Assembly (NCBI GenBank): GCA_900550035.1
Contig: URQS01000011.1
Coordinates: forward strand, 6,275-70,274
Origin: an uncultured Prevotella sp.
Lineage (GTDB): Bacteria > Bacteroidota > Bacteroidia > Bacteroidales > Bacteroidaceae
DNA length: 64,000 nt
Direction: 5' to 3'
Position 1 is the first letter of the stretch; each line of letters begins with the position of its first letter. Made by a program: the position numbers and the translations under genes. Of the stretch, positions 26,584-34,543 are shown piece by piece. The notes under the pieces were generated by a model that saw nothing but the letters and a program-made list of their open reading frames with translations, did no database searches and was not told the DNA's origin.

Positions 26584-28803
26584 TTACAATCTCACTACCG
26601 ACTTTACGCCTCTTACTGTGCGTAGTTTCTTCAGTAGCGACTCAAGTTTGCCAGTATCTTCTACAAGTACGTCAAGGTTGCCGCTGAACAGTCCGTCGTG
26701 GCTGTCGATATTTATCGACTTCATCACAATTTTCTCTTCCTTTGATATGATGCTTGTAATGTTGTTGACAATACCCAAGTCGTCGTTGCCTACAATACGA
26801 AGTGTGATGTTGTATTGTGACGCACCCTTGCCGCTCCAACGTGCCTTCACTATACGGTAGCCGAAACGTTTGCGTAGCTCAGGCGCATTAGGACACCCCT
26901 TGCTATGTATTTTTATACCGCCGTTTACCGTAACAAATCCGAATATCGGGTCGCCGTAAATAGGACGGCAGCACTTAGCCAGCGAGTAGTCCAGTCCCTT
27001 CAGGTTTTGGTCGATTACCAGCTCGTCATCGTTGCCTGCAAGACGCTTCATCTGCAAGTCTTGCTGGCTTTCGAAATTGTACTCGCCTGCCGAGCGTACT
27101 ACGCCCGAAGTCTTCAGTCCTGCCTCATGGTCGCGATATTCCACATACTGGTCGATAACGTCGTTTGCATCTATTTTCTCGTCAACAAGCTGGCGGTAGA
27201 AGTCAGACATCTCCTTGAATCCCATCTTCTTTATCAGATGTGACATTAAGGCATCTTCCATCTCTATCTTGCGGTTTCTGAACTTGCGCTCCAGAATCTC
27301 CTTGGCATATAGTCCGTTCTTTACCTGCAGTTCCTTTATTGCCTGTCTTATCTTGGCTTTAGCCTTGCCCGTCTGTACAATGTTGAGCCAGTCTTGTTTA
27401 GGCGACTGGTTGTTTTGCGTCTGAATCTCTACGGTGTCGCCCGAATGCAGTTGTTCGCGTATCGGCACATTTCTTCCGTTGATTCTGCCGCCCACACACT
27501 TGTTGCCCACACCCGAATGGATGCGGTAGGCAAAGTCGAGAATTGTGGCACCCTTGGGAAATTTTATCAAGTCACCCTTCGGAGTGAACACAAACACCTC
27601 ATCCTCATATAGATCCATCTTGAACTGATCCATCAGCTGCAGATTGTCGTTGCTCTCAAGCGCCGAGCGTATGTTGCCCAGCCACTCGTCCAGTCCCGAT
27701 TCACCCTTGATGCCCTTGTATCGCCAGTGAGCAGCCAGACCTCTCTCGGCAATCTCGTCCATGCGTTCTGTTCTGATTTGCACCTCCACCCACTTGTTCT
27801 CTGGACCAAGTACCGTGATGTGCAGACTCTCGTAGCCGTTCGATTTTGGCACCGATAGCCAGTCGCGCAGACGTTTAGGGTTAGGCTGATACATATCAGT
27901 GATGAGCGAGTATGTCTGCCAGCACAGCATCTTCTCCTGGTCGATAGGCGAGTCGATGATGATGCGTATGGCGAATAGGTCGTAAATGCCCTCAAAACCA
28001 CATTGTTGCTTCTTCATCTTCTGCCATATGGAGTGTATGCTCTTGGTGCGGCCCTTGATATGGCATTTGATACCCATCTGCTTCAGCTTGTCGTCGATAG
28101 GCTGTATGAACTTCTCTATATATGCGTCGCGCGAACGCTTTGTGGCGTTCAGCTTGTCCTTAATCATATAGTAGGCATCGTGCTCCAGATATTTCAGACT
28201 CAGGTCCTCCAGTTCGCTTTTCAGCTTATACAGACCCAGTTTGTGAGCCAGTGGAGCGTACAGGTAGCTTGCCTCCTCCGCCACACGGCTTTGTGCCTCC
28301 TTATTGGGTGTGTCGCGTATCTGTCGCATCAGGTTGACGCGGTCAGTTATCATAATCAGAATCACTCGCATGTCTTCGGCAAATGACAACAGCAGATTGC
28401 GGAAGTTCTCGCTCTCGATGATAGGCGTACGCTGGTACAGCTCGTGTATGCGCACCAGCCCGTGAATAATCTGCGCTACGCTATGACCGAACTTTTTTTC
28501 AACCTCTTCCAGAGTCAGAATACCGTTGATGATGCTGTTGTATAGAAGTATAGCCAGAACACACTCGCGCTTCATACCGATTTCGGCCAGCTCCAACTCT
28601 GCAGTCTGAAAACTCAGCAATATAGGGTTCAGTCCGAATACATCCCTTTTTATCTTGTTGTCGCTGATTTCTTTTTCCAGTTGCTGACGAAGATAATTCT
28701 CGTCGTCAGGCTCAAGCGTGTCTCCCATAGTGGTCTTCAAGTGAGTGGCTATTCTCTGCAGTTCGGCCAACTCTTCAGTCGTAAACTTGAATTTTTCTTC
28801 CAT
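26584..28803 (-). CDS. RelA/SpoT-family (p)ppGpp synthetase with degenerate HD domain
   Basis: A long Rel protein of 739 residues. The N-terminal hydrolase-like domain lacks the histidine-aspartate pair: where active enzymes read HDVVED, this reads YNSIINGIL (near residue 89). The synthetase domain (about 230-370) is well kept, with GRTKSIHSIWQKM, DLFAIRIII, PKSNGYESLHI and EVQIRTERMDEIAERG. A TGS domain (VFTPKGDLIKFPKGATILDF) and a C-terminal ACT domain follow. So it is expected to be a RelA-like synthetase without ppGpp hydrolase activity, and another gene should supply hydrolysis. The start ATG follows a minus-strand TATCTTTG box near 28834-28841. Confidence 0.9.
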   Translation of the reverse strand: MEEKFKFTTEELAELQRIATHLKTTMGDTLEPDDENYLRQQLEKEISDNKIKRDVFGLNPILLSFQTAELELAEIGMKRECVLAILLYNSIINGILTLEEVEKKFGHSVAQIIHGLVRIHELYQRTPIIESENFRNLLLSFAEDMRVILIMITDRVNLMRQIRDTPNKEAQSRVAEEASYLYAPLAHKLGLYKLKSELEDLSLKYLEHDAYYMIKDKLNATKRSRDAYIEKFIQPIDDKLKQMGIKCHIKGRTKSIHSIWQKMKKQQCGFEGIYDLFAIRIIIDSPIDQEKMLCWQTYSLITDMYQPNPKRLRDWLSVPKSNGYESLHITVLGPENKWVEVQIRTERMDEIAERGLAAHWRYKGIKGESGLDEWLGNIRSALESNDNLQLMDQFKMDLYEDEVFVFTPKGDLIKFPKGATILDFAYRIHSGVGNKCVGGRINGRNVPIREQLHSGDTVEIQTQNNQSPKQDWLNIVQTGKAKAKIRQAIKELQVKNGLYAKEILERKFRNRKIEMEDALMSHLIKKMGFKEMSDFYRQLVDEKIDANDVIDQYVEYRDHEAGLKTSGVVRSAGEYNFESQQDLQMKRLAGNDDELVIDQNLKGLDYSLAKCCRPIYGDPIFGFVTVNGGIKIHSKGCPNAPELRKRFGYRIVKARWSGKGASQYNITLRIVGNDDLGIVNNITSIISKEEKIVMKSINIDSHDGLFSGNLDVLVEDTGKLESLLKKLRTVRGVKSVVRL

Positions 28804-28833
28804 AATTCACCCCTTTTGATGTTAATTACAAGG

Positions 28834-28841
28834 CAAAGATA
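28834..28841 (-). promoter_or_regulatory. -7 promoter box of the RelA-type gene
   Basis: On the minus strand this reads TATCTTTG, 30 bp before the start codon. No -33 TTTG was found at the expected spacing. Confidence 0.45.
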
Positions 28842-28967
28842 CAAAAAAATGGTAGAAAATTTCCTATTTAGCAAAAAAGTATTTACATTTGTACATAGTA
28901 AGATGTCGCCACGAACAACACTTACTAACCTTACATGACATTTTCAAAACCTAAAAGTCAAAATATT

Positions 28968-30485
28968 ATGTTATCTACAAACGATTTAAACCAGATCCAG
29001 CAACGTGGAATTACACAACAGCAAGTGGAGCATCAGCTCGAACAGATAAAGGCAGGATTCCCCTTCTTGCGCATTGAGGCTGCAGCAGCTATAGGCCATG
29101 GCATTATTGCTCCTGATGAGGCTCAGCGCGACAAGTACGTAGCCGACTGGAAGCAGTATCTCGAGGAGGGTCACAAGATTGTGAAGTTTGTGCCTGCCAG
29201 CGGAGCCGCCAGTCGTATGTTCAAGAATCTCTTTGCATTTCTCTCGGCAGACTACGACGTTCCTACAACTGACTTTGAGAAGCAGTTCTTTGACAATATC
29301 AAGAAGTTTGCTTTCAAGAAGGAGTTGTGTGCCAAGTGCAAGGTCAATACCGGACTTAGCGTATGCAAGCTGATTGAGGCAGGACGCTACAAGGACGTAG
29401 TAGCCAATCTGCTCGAAGTCAAGGGCCTTAACTACGGACAGCTGCCCAAGGGCTTGCTGCTCTTCCATAACTACGAGGAAGGTCCGCGCACTCCTATGGA
29501 GGAGCATCTTGTTGAGGCTGCGCTCTATGCCAGCTCTGATGGCGAGGCCAACATCCACTTTACAGTTTCGCACGAGCATCTCGAACTGTTCAAGAGCAAG
29601 GTTGCCGAGAAACTTGAGTCGTTTGAGAAACTCTATAACATTCGTCTTAACGTAAGTTTCTCTGAGCAGAAGCCAAGTACCGACACCATCGCAGCCAATC
29701 CCGACAATACTCCGTTCCGTAACGAAGACGGCTCTCTGTTGTTCCGTCCGGGCGGTCATGGCGCACTCATCGAGAATCTCAACGATATTGATGCTGACGT
29801 AGTGTTCATCAAGAACATCGACAACGTGGTGCCCGACCGTATCAAGGCTGATACAGTATTATATAAGAAGGTATTGGCAGGCATACTCGTTGACACACAA
29901 AAGAAGGCATTTGAATATCTGCGCATACTCGAGTCGGGCTCTTACAGCCACGCCCAGATTGAGGAGATAATCCGCTTCGTGCAGCAGGATCTCTACTGCC
30001 GCAAGCACGATATTAAGGAACTGGAGGATGCCGAACTCGTAATATATCTCAAGAACAAGCTCAACCGCCCGATGCGCGTATGTGGAGTGGTTAAGAACGT
30101 TGGCGAGCCTGGTGGCGGTCCGTTCGTATGCTACAATGCCGACGGAACAGTTAGCCTTCAGATATTGGAGTCGAGCCAGATTGACACCAATAATGCCGAG
30201 TATGTTGCCATGTTCAAGAACGGTACCCACTTCAACCCTGTTGACCTCGTGTGCGCTACAAAGGACTACAAGGGCAATCGCTTCGACCTCCTCAAGCATG
30301 TCGACCACAACACGGGCTTCATCAGCTCTAAGAGCAAGAACGGCAAGGAACTCAAGGCTCTTGAGTTGCCGGGCTTGTGGAATGGAGCCATGAGCGACTG
30401 GAGCACAATCTTCGTAGAAGTGCCCGTAAGCACATTCAACCCCGTTAAGACCGTTAACGATCTGCTTAGAGAGCAGCACCAGTAA
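28968..30485 (+). CDS. DUF4301 family protein
   Basis: A 505-residue cytosolic protein characteristic of Bacteroidetes. I recognise the DUF4301 family from its start, LSTNDLNQIQQRGITQQQVE. The ATG at 28968 is chosen over the one at 28935 because the family begins there. FVPASGAASRMFKNLFAFL near residue 75 resembles a nucleotide-binding G-x-G-x-S-R-M loop, and RPGGHGALIENLNDI near 255 resembles the GG-G loop of UDP-sugar pyrophosphorylases. VVFIKNIDNVVPD follows. These suggest a nucleotidyltransferase-like fold, which is inference only. No experimental role is known to me. It is a single gene followed by a terminator. Confidence 0.8.
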   Translation: MLSTNDLNQIQQRGITQQQVEHQLEQIKAGFPFLRIEAAAAIGHGIIAPDEAQRDKYVADWKQYLEEGHKIVKFVPASGAASRMFKNLFAFLSADYDVPTTDFEKQFFDNIKKFAFKKELCAKCKVNTGLSVCKLIEAGRYKDVVANLLEVKGLNYGQLPKGLLLFHNYEEGPRTPMEEHLVEAALYASSDGEANIHFTVSHEHLELFKSKVAEKLESFEKLYNIRLNVSFSEQKPSTDTIAANPDNTPFRNEDGSLLFRPGGHGALIENLNDIDADVVFIKNIDNVVPDRIKADTVLYKKVLAGILVDTQKKAFEYLRILESGSYSHAQIEEIIRFVQQDLYCRKHDIKELEDAELVIYLKNKLNRPMRVCGVVKNVGEPGGGPFVCYNADGTVSLQILESSQIDTNNAEYVAMFKNGTHFNPVDLVCATKDYKGNRFDLLKHVDHNTGFISSKSKNGKELKALELPGLWNGAMSDWSTIFVEVPVSTFNPVKTVNDLLREQHQ

Positions 30486-30521
30486 GCGGAACTTTCGCAG
30501 GTTGAATACCAATAAATAACA

Positions 30522-30572
30522 GGAACTCGTTGCGTGTCCCCAGAGTGGGGGAGATGTAACGAGTTCTTTATT
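30522..30572 (+). terminator. intrinsic terminator after DUF4301
   Basis: GAACTCGTT at 30523-30531 pairs with AACGAGTTC at 30558-30566, with an inner CCCCA-GAG-TGGGG stem. A T-rich tail follows. Confidence 0.78.
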
Positions 30573-30593
30573 ATGCAAGCACAACCATAACCT

Positions 30594-31094
30594 ATGAAAT
30601 ACGTAGAGTTGAATTTGTTTCCTGAGGAGGAAGAGGAATTTCCAAGGCACTCCATACCGAATGGTAGCAAAGAGCAGGCTCCTTCTGCAAATGAGGTTCA
30701 GCCCCCTTTTGCAAATGAAGCTCAGCCCCCCTCTGCAAGCAGGGATTACGACCTTACAGATCTGTTTGCGAGGCTTTCCAAGTCCTCCTTCCGGAGCCGT
30801 TTCCGTCTCTCTGCGAAGGACAAGGAATATATATCCTCAAAGGGCTTGGCTACTATACGCCAGCATGCTGAGGACTTCGTAGCCCGAAGACTTGCTCCTG
30901 CCGTTATTCCCAACGACGGCAAGCAGACTCCCATACGAGGCCATCCCGTATTCATAGCCCAGCATGCCACGGGCTGTTGTTGCCGCGGATGCTTCAGTAA
31001 GTGGCACCACATACCTGCTGGCAGACAGCTGACACAAGCCGAACAGCAGTATGCCGTAGCTGTACTTATGGCATGGATTGAACGACAGATATGA
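30594..31094 (+). CDS. DUF4186 family protein with repeated N-terminal linker
   Basis: A 166-residue protein. Residues 57-165 match the DUF4186 domain: SKSSFRSRFRLSAKDKEYI, HAEDFVARRLAPAVIPNDGK, GHPVFIAQHATGCCCRGC and the end FSKWHHIPAGRQL. The CCCRGC cysteines and histidines could bind metal. The first 50 residues are unrelated and contain a tandem nine-residue repeat (ANE.QPPxA). The stop overlaps the ogt start by four bases (ATGA), so translation is probably coupled to that of the DNA-repair methyltransferase, hinting at a nucleic-acid or repair context. Function unknown. Confidence 0.8.
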   Translation: MKYVELNLFPEEEEEFPRHSIPNGSKEQAPSANEVQPPFANEAQPPSASRDYDLTDLFARLSKSSFRSRFRLSAKDKEYISSKGLATIRQHAEDFVARRLAPAVIPNDGKQTPIRGHPVFIAQHATGCCCRGCFSKWHHIPAGRQLTQAEQQYAVAVLMAWIERQI

Positions 31095-31606
31095 AGAACG
31101 ATAAATATACGATAAATCTCCAATATTACCACTCGCCATGTGGGGAGCTGGTATTGGCTTCGGTTGGCGAAGAGTTGTGTCTTTGCGATTGGACCAATAA
31201 TCCATGTGCTGAACGCAACATGCATCGTCTTACAAGGTATCTGAATGCCGAACTCAAGATAGAGATATCCCCAGTCTTGAGTGAAACCCAAAGACAACTT
31301 GATGAATACTTTGCTGGCAATCGCAAGACGCTCAGCGTTCCGTTGCATCCCGTGGGTACTGACTTCCAGCTACAGGTGTGGAATGCTTTGCTCAATATCC
31401 CACACGGAGCTACAAAAAGTTACAAGCAAATAGCTACAGATATAGGCCATTCTGATGCCGTAAGAGCTGTGGCAGGAGCCATAGGAGCCAACGGCATCAG
31501 CATCCTCATCCCATGCCATCGCGTCATAGGCAGCAACCGCTCACTAACGGGATATGCAGGAGGACTGGAGGCAAAGAGAATGCTGTTGGAGATTGAGGCA
31601 AGATGA
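31091..31606 (+). CDS. ogt: methylated-DNA-[protein]-cysteine S-methyltransferase
   Basis: A suicide repair protein that takes alkyl groups from O6-alkylguanine onto its own cysteine. The active-site motif ISILIPCHRVIG is near residue 134, the helix-turn-helix segment with the arginine finger is GATKSYKQIATDIGHSDAVRAVAGA, and the closing motif is GYAGGLEAKRMLL. The 171-residue length and N-terminal ribonuclease-like domain fit Ogt/MGMT. It overlaps the DUF4186 gene by 4 bp. Confidence 0.95.
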   Translation: MKNDKYTINLQYYHSPCGELVLASVGEELCLCDWTNNPCAERNMHRLTRYLNAELKIEISPVLSETQRQLDEYFAGNRKTLSVPLHPVGTDFQLQVWNALLNIPHGATKSYKQIATDIGHSDAVRAVAGAIGANGISILIPCHRVIGSNRSLTGYAGGLEAKRMLLEIEAR

Positions 31607-31643
31607 ATGCCATTTATTAAACATTAAAAATAGAACAATCATT

Positions 31644-32402
31644 ATGAATATACATCAATTAACTTTCAGCCCGACAGGCGGAACTCGTCGTGTGAGCGAA
31701 TCAATATGCAAAGCTTTCGATGTAGAGAGCTTTATTACAGAACTTTGTATAAAGCAGGAGAATTTGAAATATCCAAGCATTAATGTTGATGACTTGGTAG
31801 TGATTTCCATGCCCGTATATGCTGGTCGTGTGCCAGCCCTGGCTGTTGAAAGACTGAAAGGCGTTAAGGCGAACGGGGCAAAGTGTGTTATTGTTGCAGT
31901 ATATGGTAATAGGGCATACGAGGATGCCTTACTTGAAATGCAGGATGTGGCAACAGAAATTGGCTTTCAGGTGATAGCTGCTGTAGCAGCCATTGCCGAG
32001 CATAGTATTTGCAGAATGTATGGTACTGGCAGACCTGACGATGAGGACGCAAAGGTTTTGGCGTCGTTCGGTTTGGATATAATTAACAAGGTAAACGATA
32101 CTCGGTCTTTCGAACCTCTCGCTTTACCAGGAAACCGACCATACAAACAAGGTTGCTCTGGTCCTTATCCTACAGCAAATGATGGTTGTGCTGAATGTGG
32201 GGCTTGTGCTAGCGAATGCCCTACGGGAGCAATTTCTTTCGACAACCTCAAAGCTGTCAACCAGGAACTTTGTATCGGTTGCATGCGATGTGTTTCTGTT
32301 TGCCCAACTCAAGCAAGAGGCATCGGTGAGCGCTTAAGCTTCCTTACCGCACATCTCAAGCCTCTATGTAGCGAGAGGAAAGAGAATGAACTGTTCATAT
32401 AA
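31644..32402 (+). CDS. EFR1-type flavodoxin-ferredoxin electron-transfer protein
   Basis: A 252-residue protein with an N-terminal flavodoxin-like domain (TFSPTGGTRRVSESI binds FMN phosphate; VVISMPVYAGRVPALAVE follows). A C-terminal pair of ferredoxin clusters is CAECGACASECPTGAI and CIGCMRCVSVCPTQAR, two CxxCxxCxxxCP motifs for [4Fe-4S]. It probably moves low-potential electrons in the cytosol; the partner enzyme is unknown. The ATG at 31644 is chosen because the flavodoxin fold starts there; the longer frame overlaps the ogt end. Confidence 0.88.
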   Translation: MNIHQLTFSPTGGTRRVSESICKAFDVESFITELCIKQENLKYPSINVDDLVVISMPVYAGRVPALAVERLKGVKANGAKCVIVAVYGNRAYEDALLEMQDVATEIGFQVIAAVAAIAEHSICRMYGTGRPDDEDAKVLASFGLDIINKVNDTRSFEPLALPGNRPYKQGCSGPYPTANDGCAECGACASECPTGAISFDNLKAVNQELCIGCMRCVSVCPTQARGIGERLSFLTAHLKPLCSERKENELFI

Positions 32403-32417
32403 CAAAAATATAAAGCA

Positions 32418-32687
32418 ATGAAACAGTTTGTCAGTATATCCAAACCATGGGCTGTATTACCGCTCATGCTGATAATGTCATTCTTATTCTGCCTGACATC
32501 ATGCAGAGTAACAAAGGAAGTAGCAAAAGAATCGTTGATAGAATCTATAGCCGACCCCAAAACCGGTACCCAAGTATTCGTAAGAGATTATGATACAGAA
32601 CCTTATTCCATAAATGCAGGAGGAATTATCAAAGCAAGAAAGCAAGCGAAAAAGAAAAAGGCAAAAGAGATATTGGATAAATACTAA
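32418..32687 (+). CDS. small lipoprotein, hypothetical
   Basis: An 89-residue product with a signal peptide (AVLPLMLIMSFLFCLTS) and lipobox LTSC, so the cysteine at residue 29 is probably lipid-attached. The mature part is charged and ends in a lysine-rich helix (KARKQAKKKKAKEI). It follows the flavodoxin-ferredoxin gene by 15 bp. I do not recognise a family. Confidence 0.6.
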   Translation: MKQFVSISKPWAVLPLMLIMSFLFCLTSCRVTKEVAKESLIESIADPKTGTQVFVRDYDTEPYSINAGGIIKARKQAKKKKAKEILDKY

Positions 32688-32782
32688 TTTTTAAAGTTGC
32701 AAACACAACATAAAAAACAATACTTTTTAGTTAAAGTTTGCAATATCTGACAGCTAAAACTGTAAGATTACAACAAAATTGA

Positions 32783-32790
32783 TATCTTTG
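32783..32790 (+). promoter_or_regulatory. -7 promoter box upstream of the CNNM transporter
   Basis: TATCTTTG matches the Bacteroidetes -7 consensus and would give a leader of about 105 nt that contains the large hairpin. No clear -33 box. Confidence 0.5.
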
Positions 32791-32832
32791 TGTCGAATAT
32801 GAAACATCGACTATTCGTACATCACAAAGCCC

Positions 32833-32889
32833 TTCGTTTATAGTAGGTTGTCTAAGCACCCCTTATTCAGACAACTTATTATAAACGAA
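32833..32889 (+). promoter_or_regulatory. 21-bp stem-loop leader of the CNNM/CBS transporter
   Basis: Bases 32833-32853 pair with 32869-32889 over 21 positions, the only exceptions to Watson-Crick pairing being two G-U wobbles, around a 15-base loop (AAGCACCCCTTATTC). It ends 11 bp before the ATG, so it would hide the ribosome-binding region or signal to it. No T-run follows. It may be a cis-regulatory RNA, an operator, or a relic of a mobile repeat. Confidence 0.6.
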
Positions 32890-32900
32890 TTATATATTTA

Positions 32901-33926
32901 ATGGGCTTAATAATTTTATATTTTTTAGGTGCTCTGTCACTTTCCTTTTTATGTTCCGTCCTTGAGGCGGTACTCCTTTCAACCCCTATGTCATATATCT
33001 CGATGAGGGAGAGTCAAGGCAACAAGACTGCCTCTTTGATGAAACAGTATAAGAACAACGTAGACCGTCCTGTAGGCGCAATCCTTTCGCTCAATACCAT
33101 TGCTCACACTATCGGTTCGGCAGGCGTGGGTGCGGAGTCGATGAAGCTGTTTGGCGAAGAATATTTTGGAGTGATTTCTGCAATATTGACTCTTCTGATA
33201 CTTGTGCTTTCCGAAATCATCCCAAAGACAATCGGTGCTTCTTACTGGCGTTCGCTTGCCATGCCGTCCGCCAGGATTATCCGTGTGCTTATCTTCGTCA
33301 CCTATCCGCTGGTATTGCTCTCCGAGCTCATCACCAAAGTGTTCACGCCGAAGAACCACCAGGCATCGGTAAGTCGCGAGGAGGTGTCGGCCATGGTTGA
33401 TGTGGGTACGACCGAGGGCGTCTTCCGTGAGTCGGAAAGCAAGATAATCAAGAGCTGCATCCGTCTGGCGGGAGTCAAGGCGCGCGAGGTGATGACGCCA
33501 TCCATAGTGGTAGAGACAGCCAATGTCAACCTTACCATAAAGGAGTTTTACGAGCAGCAGACCTGGAACTTCTCGCGCATACCGGTATACGACAAGAGTA
33601 AGGAATACATCATAGGCTATGTGCTGAAGGACGTGGTGCTGAAGCAATTGTCGGACGACAAGTTCGATACTAGACTGTTCGACCTTATGCGCCCGATACT
33701 TTCGTTCAATGAGGACGACTCGGTATATAAGATTTGGGAGAAGATGCTGGAGAAGCGCGAGCACATCTCTATCATCCTCGATGAGTATGGCTGTCTGCGT
33801 GGCGTGGTTTCGATGGAGGACGTCATAGAGACCATGACTGGTGTGGAGATAGTAGACGAAGACGACGTGGCTGTAGACATGCAGGCATTTGCCAAGGAAA
33901 AGTCGCGTAGGATGTTGAAGAAGTAA
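32901..33926 (+). CDS. CNNM/CorC-type membrane protein with CBS domains
   Basis: A 341-residue protein of the hemolysin C/CorC/CNNM superfamily, linked to Mg2+/Co2+ efflux. Residues 1-150 form the DUF21/CNNM membrane domain with NTIAHTIGSAGVG and LSEIIPKTIGASYW, both conserved. A pair of CBS domains follows at about 195-320 (VMTPSIVVETANVN, SIILDEYGCLRGVVSMEDVIE) that may sense adenine nucleotides. It lacks a C-terminal CorC_HlyC transporter-associated domain. Note the strong hairpin directly before the start. Confidence 0.88.
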   Translation: MGLIILYFLGALSLSFLCSVLEAVLLSTPMSYISMRESQGNKTASLMKQYKNNVDRPVGAILSLNTIAHTIGSAGVGAESMKLFGEEYFGVISAILTLLILVLSEIIPKTIGASYWRSLAMPSARIIRVLIFVTYPLVLLSELITKVFTPKNHQASVSREEVSAMVDVGTTEGVFRESESKIIKSCIRLAGVKAREVMTPSIVVETANVNLTIKEFYEQQTWNFSRIPVYDKSKEYIIGYVLKDVVLKQLSDDKFDTRLFDLMRPILSFNEDDSVYKIWEKMLEKREHISIILDEYGCLRGVVSMEDVIETMTGVEIVDEDDVAVDMQAFAKEKSRRMLKK

Positions 33927-34016
33927 AAAGAATAAAGAAAAAGTATCGTATAATGTACATCTACACTATTCGACTACAATATTTCTAATTTTCTTTTTAC
34001 AAACGAACAATAATCT

Positions 34017-34506
34017 ATGATGGCAGGCTGTATTGTCATGTCCAACCACCTCTTCGGAAACACCTACTCGCTCGTAACCACAACCCTGGCACGACTGGGC
34101 GTAAAGGTCCAGATAGCCGATTTCTCCGACCTCGACCTTCTCGACAAGACCATAGCCGACGATGCCTGCCTCATCTTTGCCGAATACATAACCAATCCGC
34201 AGCTTGAGATGGTAGACATCAAGAAGCTCTCAACTCCAGAAACCATTCGGTGCCATGCTCACCATCGACCTCGAGACTGAGCAGAAGTGTTACGACTTCC
34301 TTAACAGCCTGCGCCTAATCCGAAGGGCTACCAATCTGTTTGACAGCAAGTCGTTGGCAATACATCCTTACTCCACGATTTTTGTCAATTTTACTCCTGA
34401 GGAAAAAAAGAAGATGGATGTGTTCGACACAACTATCCGTCTCTCTATGGGGCTGGAAGATGTCAACGACCTCTATGAGGATATAGTACAGGCTCTTGGA
34501 CAATAA
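34017..34506 (+). pseudogene. remnant of a cystathionine gamma-synthase/O-acetylhomoserine sulfhydrylase-type PLP enzyme
   Basis: Two out-of-frame pieces belong to one Cys/Met-metabolism PLP enzyme. The first (34017 to ~34240) reads CIVMSNHLFGNTYSLVTTTL and IFAEYITNPQLEMVDIKKLS. The second, from ~34252 to 34506, reads MLTIDLETEQKCYDFLNSL and LAIHPYSTIFVNFTPEE. The N-terminal ~80 residues are gone. The central ~200 residues, which hold the PLP-binding lysine, are deleted at a junction near 34235-34252. The product cannot be active. The enzyme would have acted in methionine or cysteine synthesis. Confidence 0.8.
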
Positions 34507-34543
34507 ATTTATATTCGTAATCTATAATTATTGAAAAACATTT

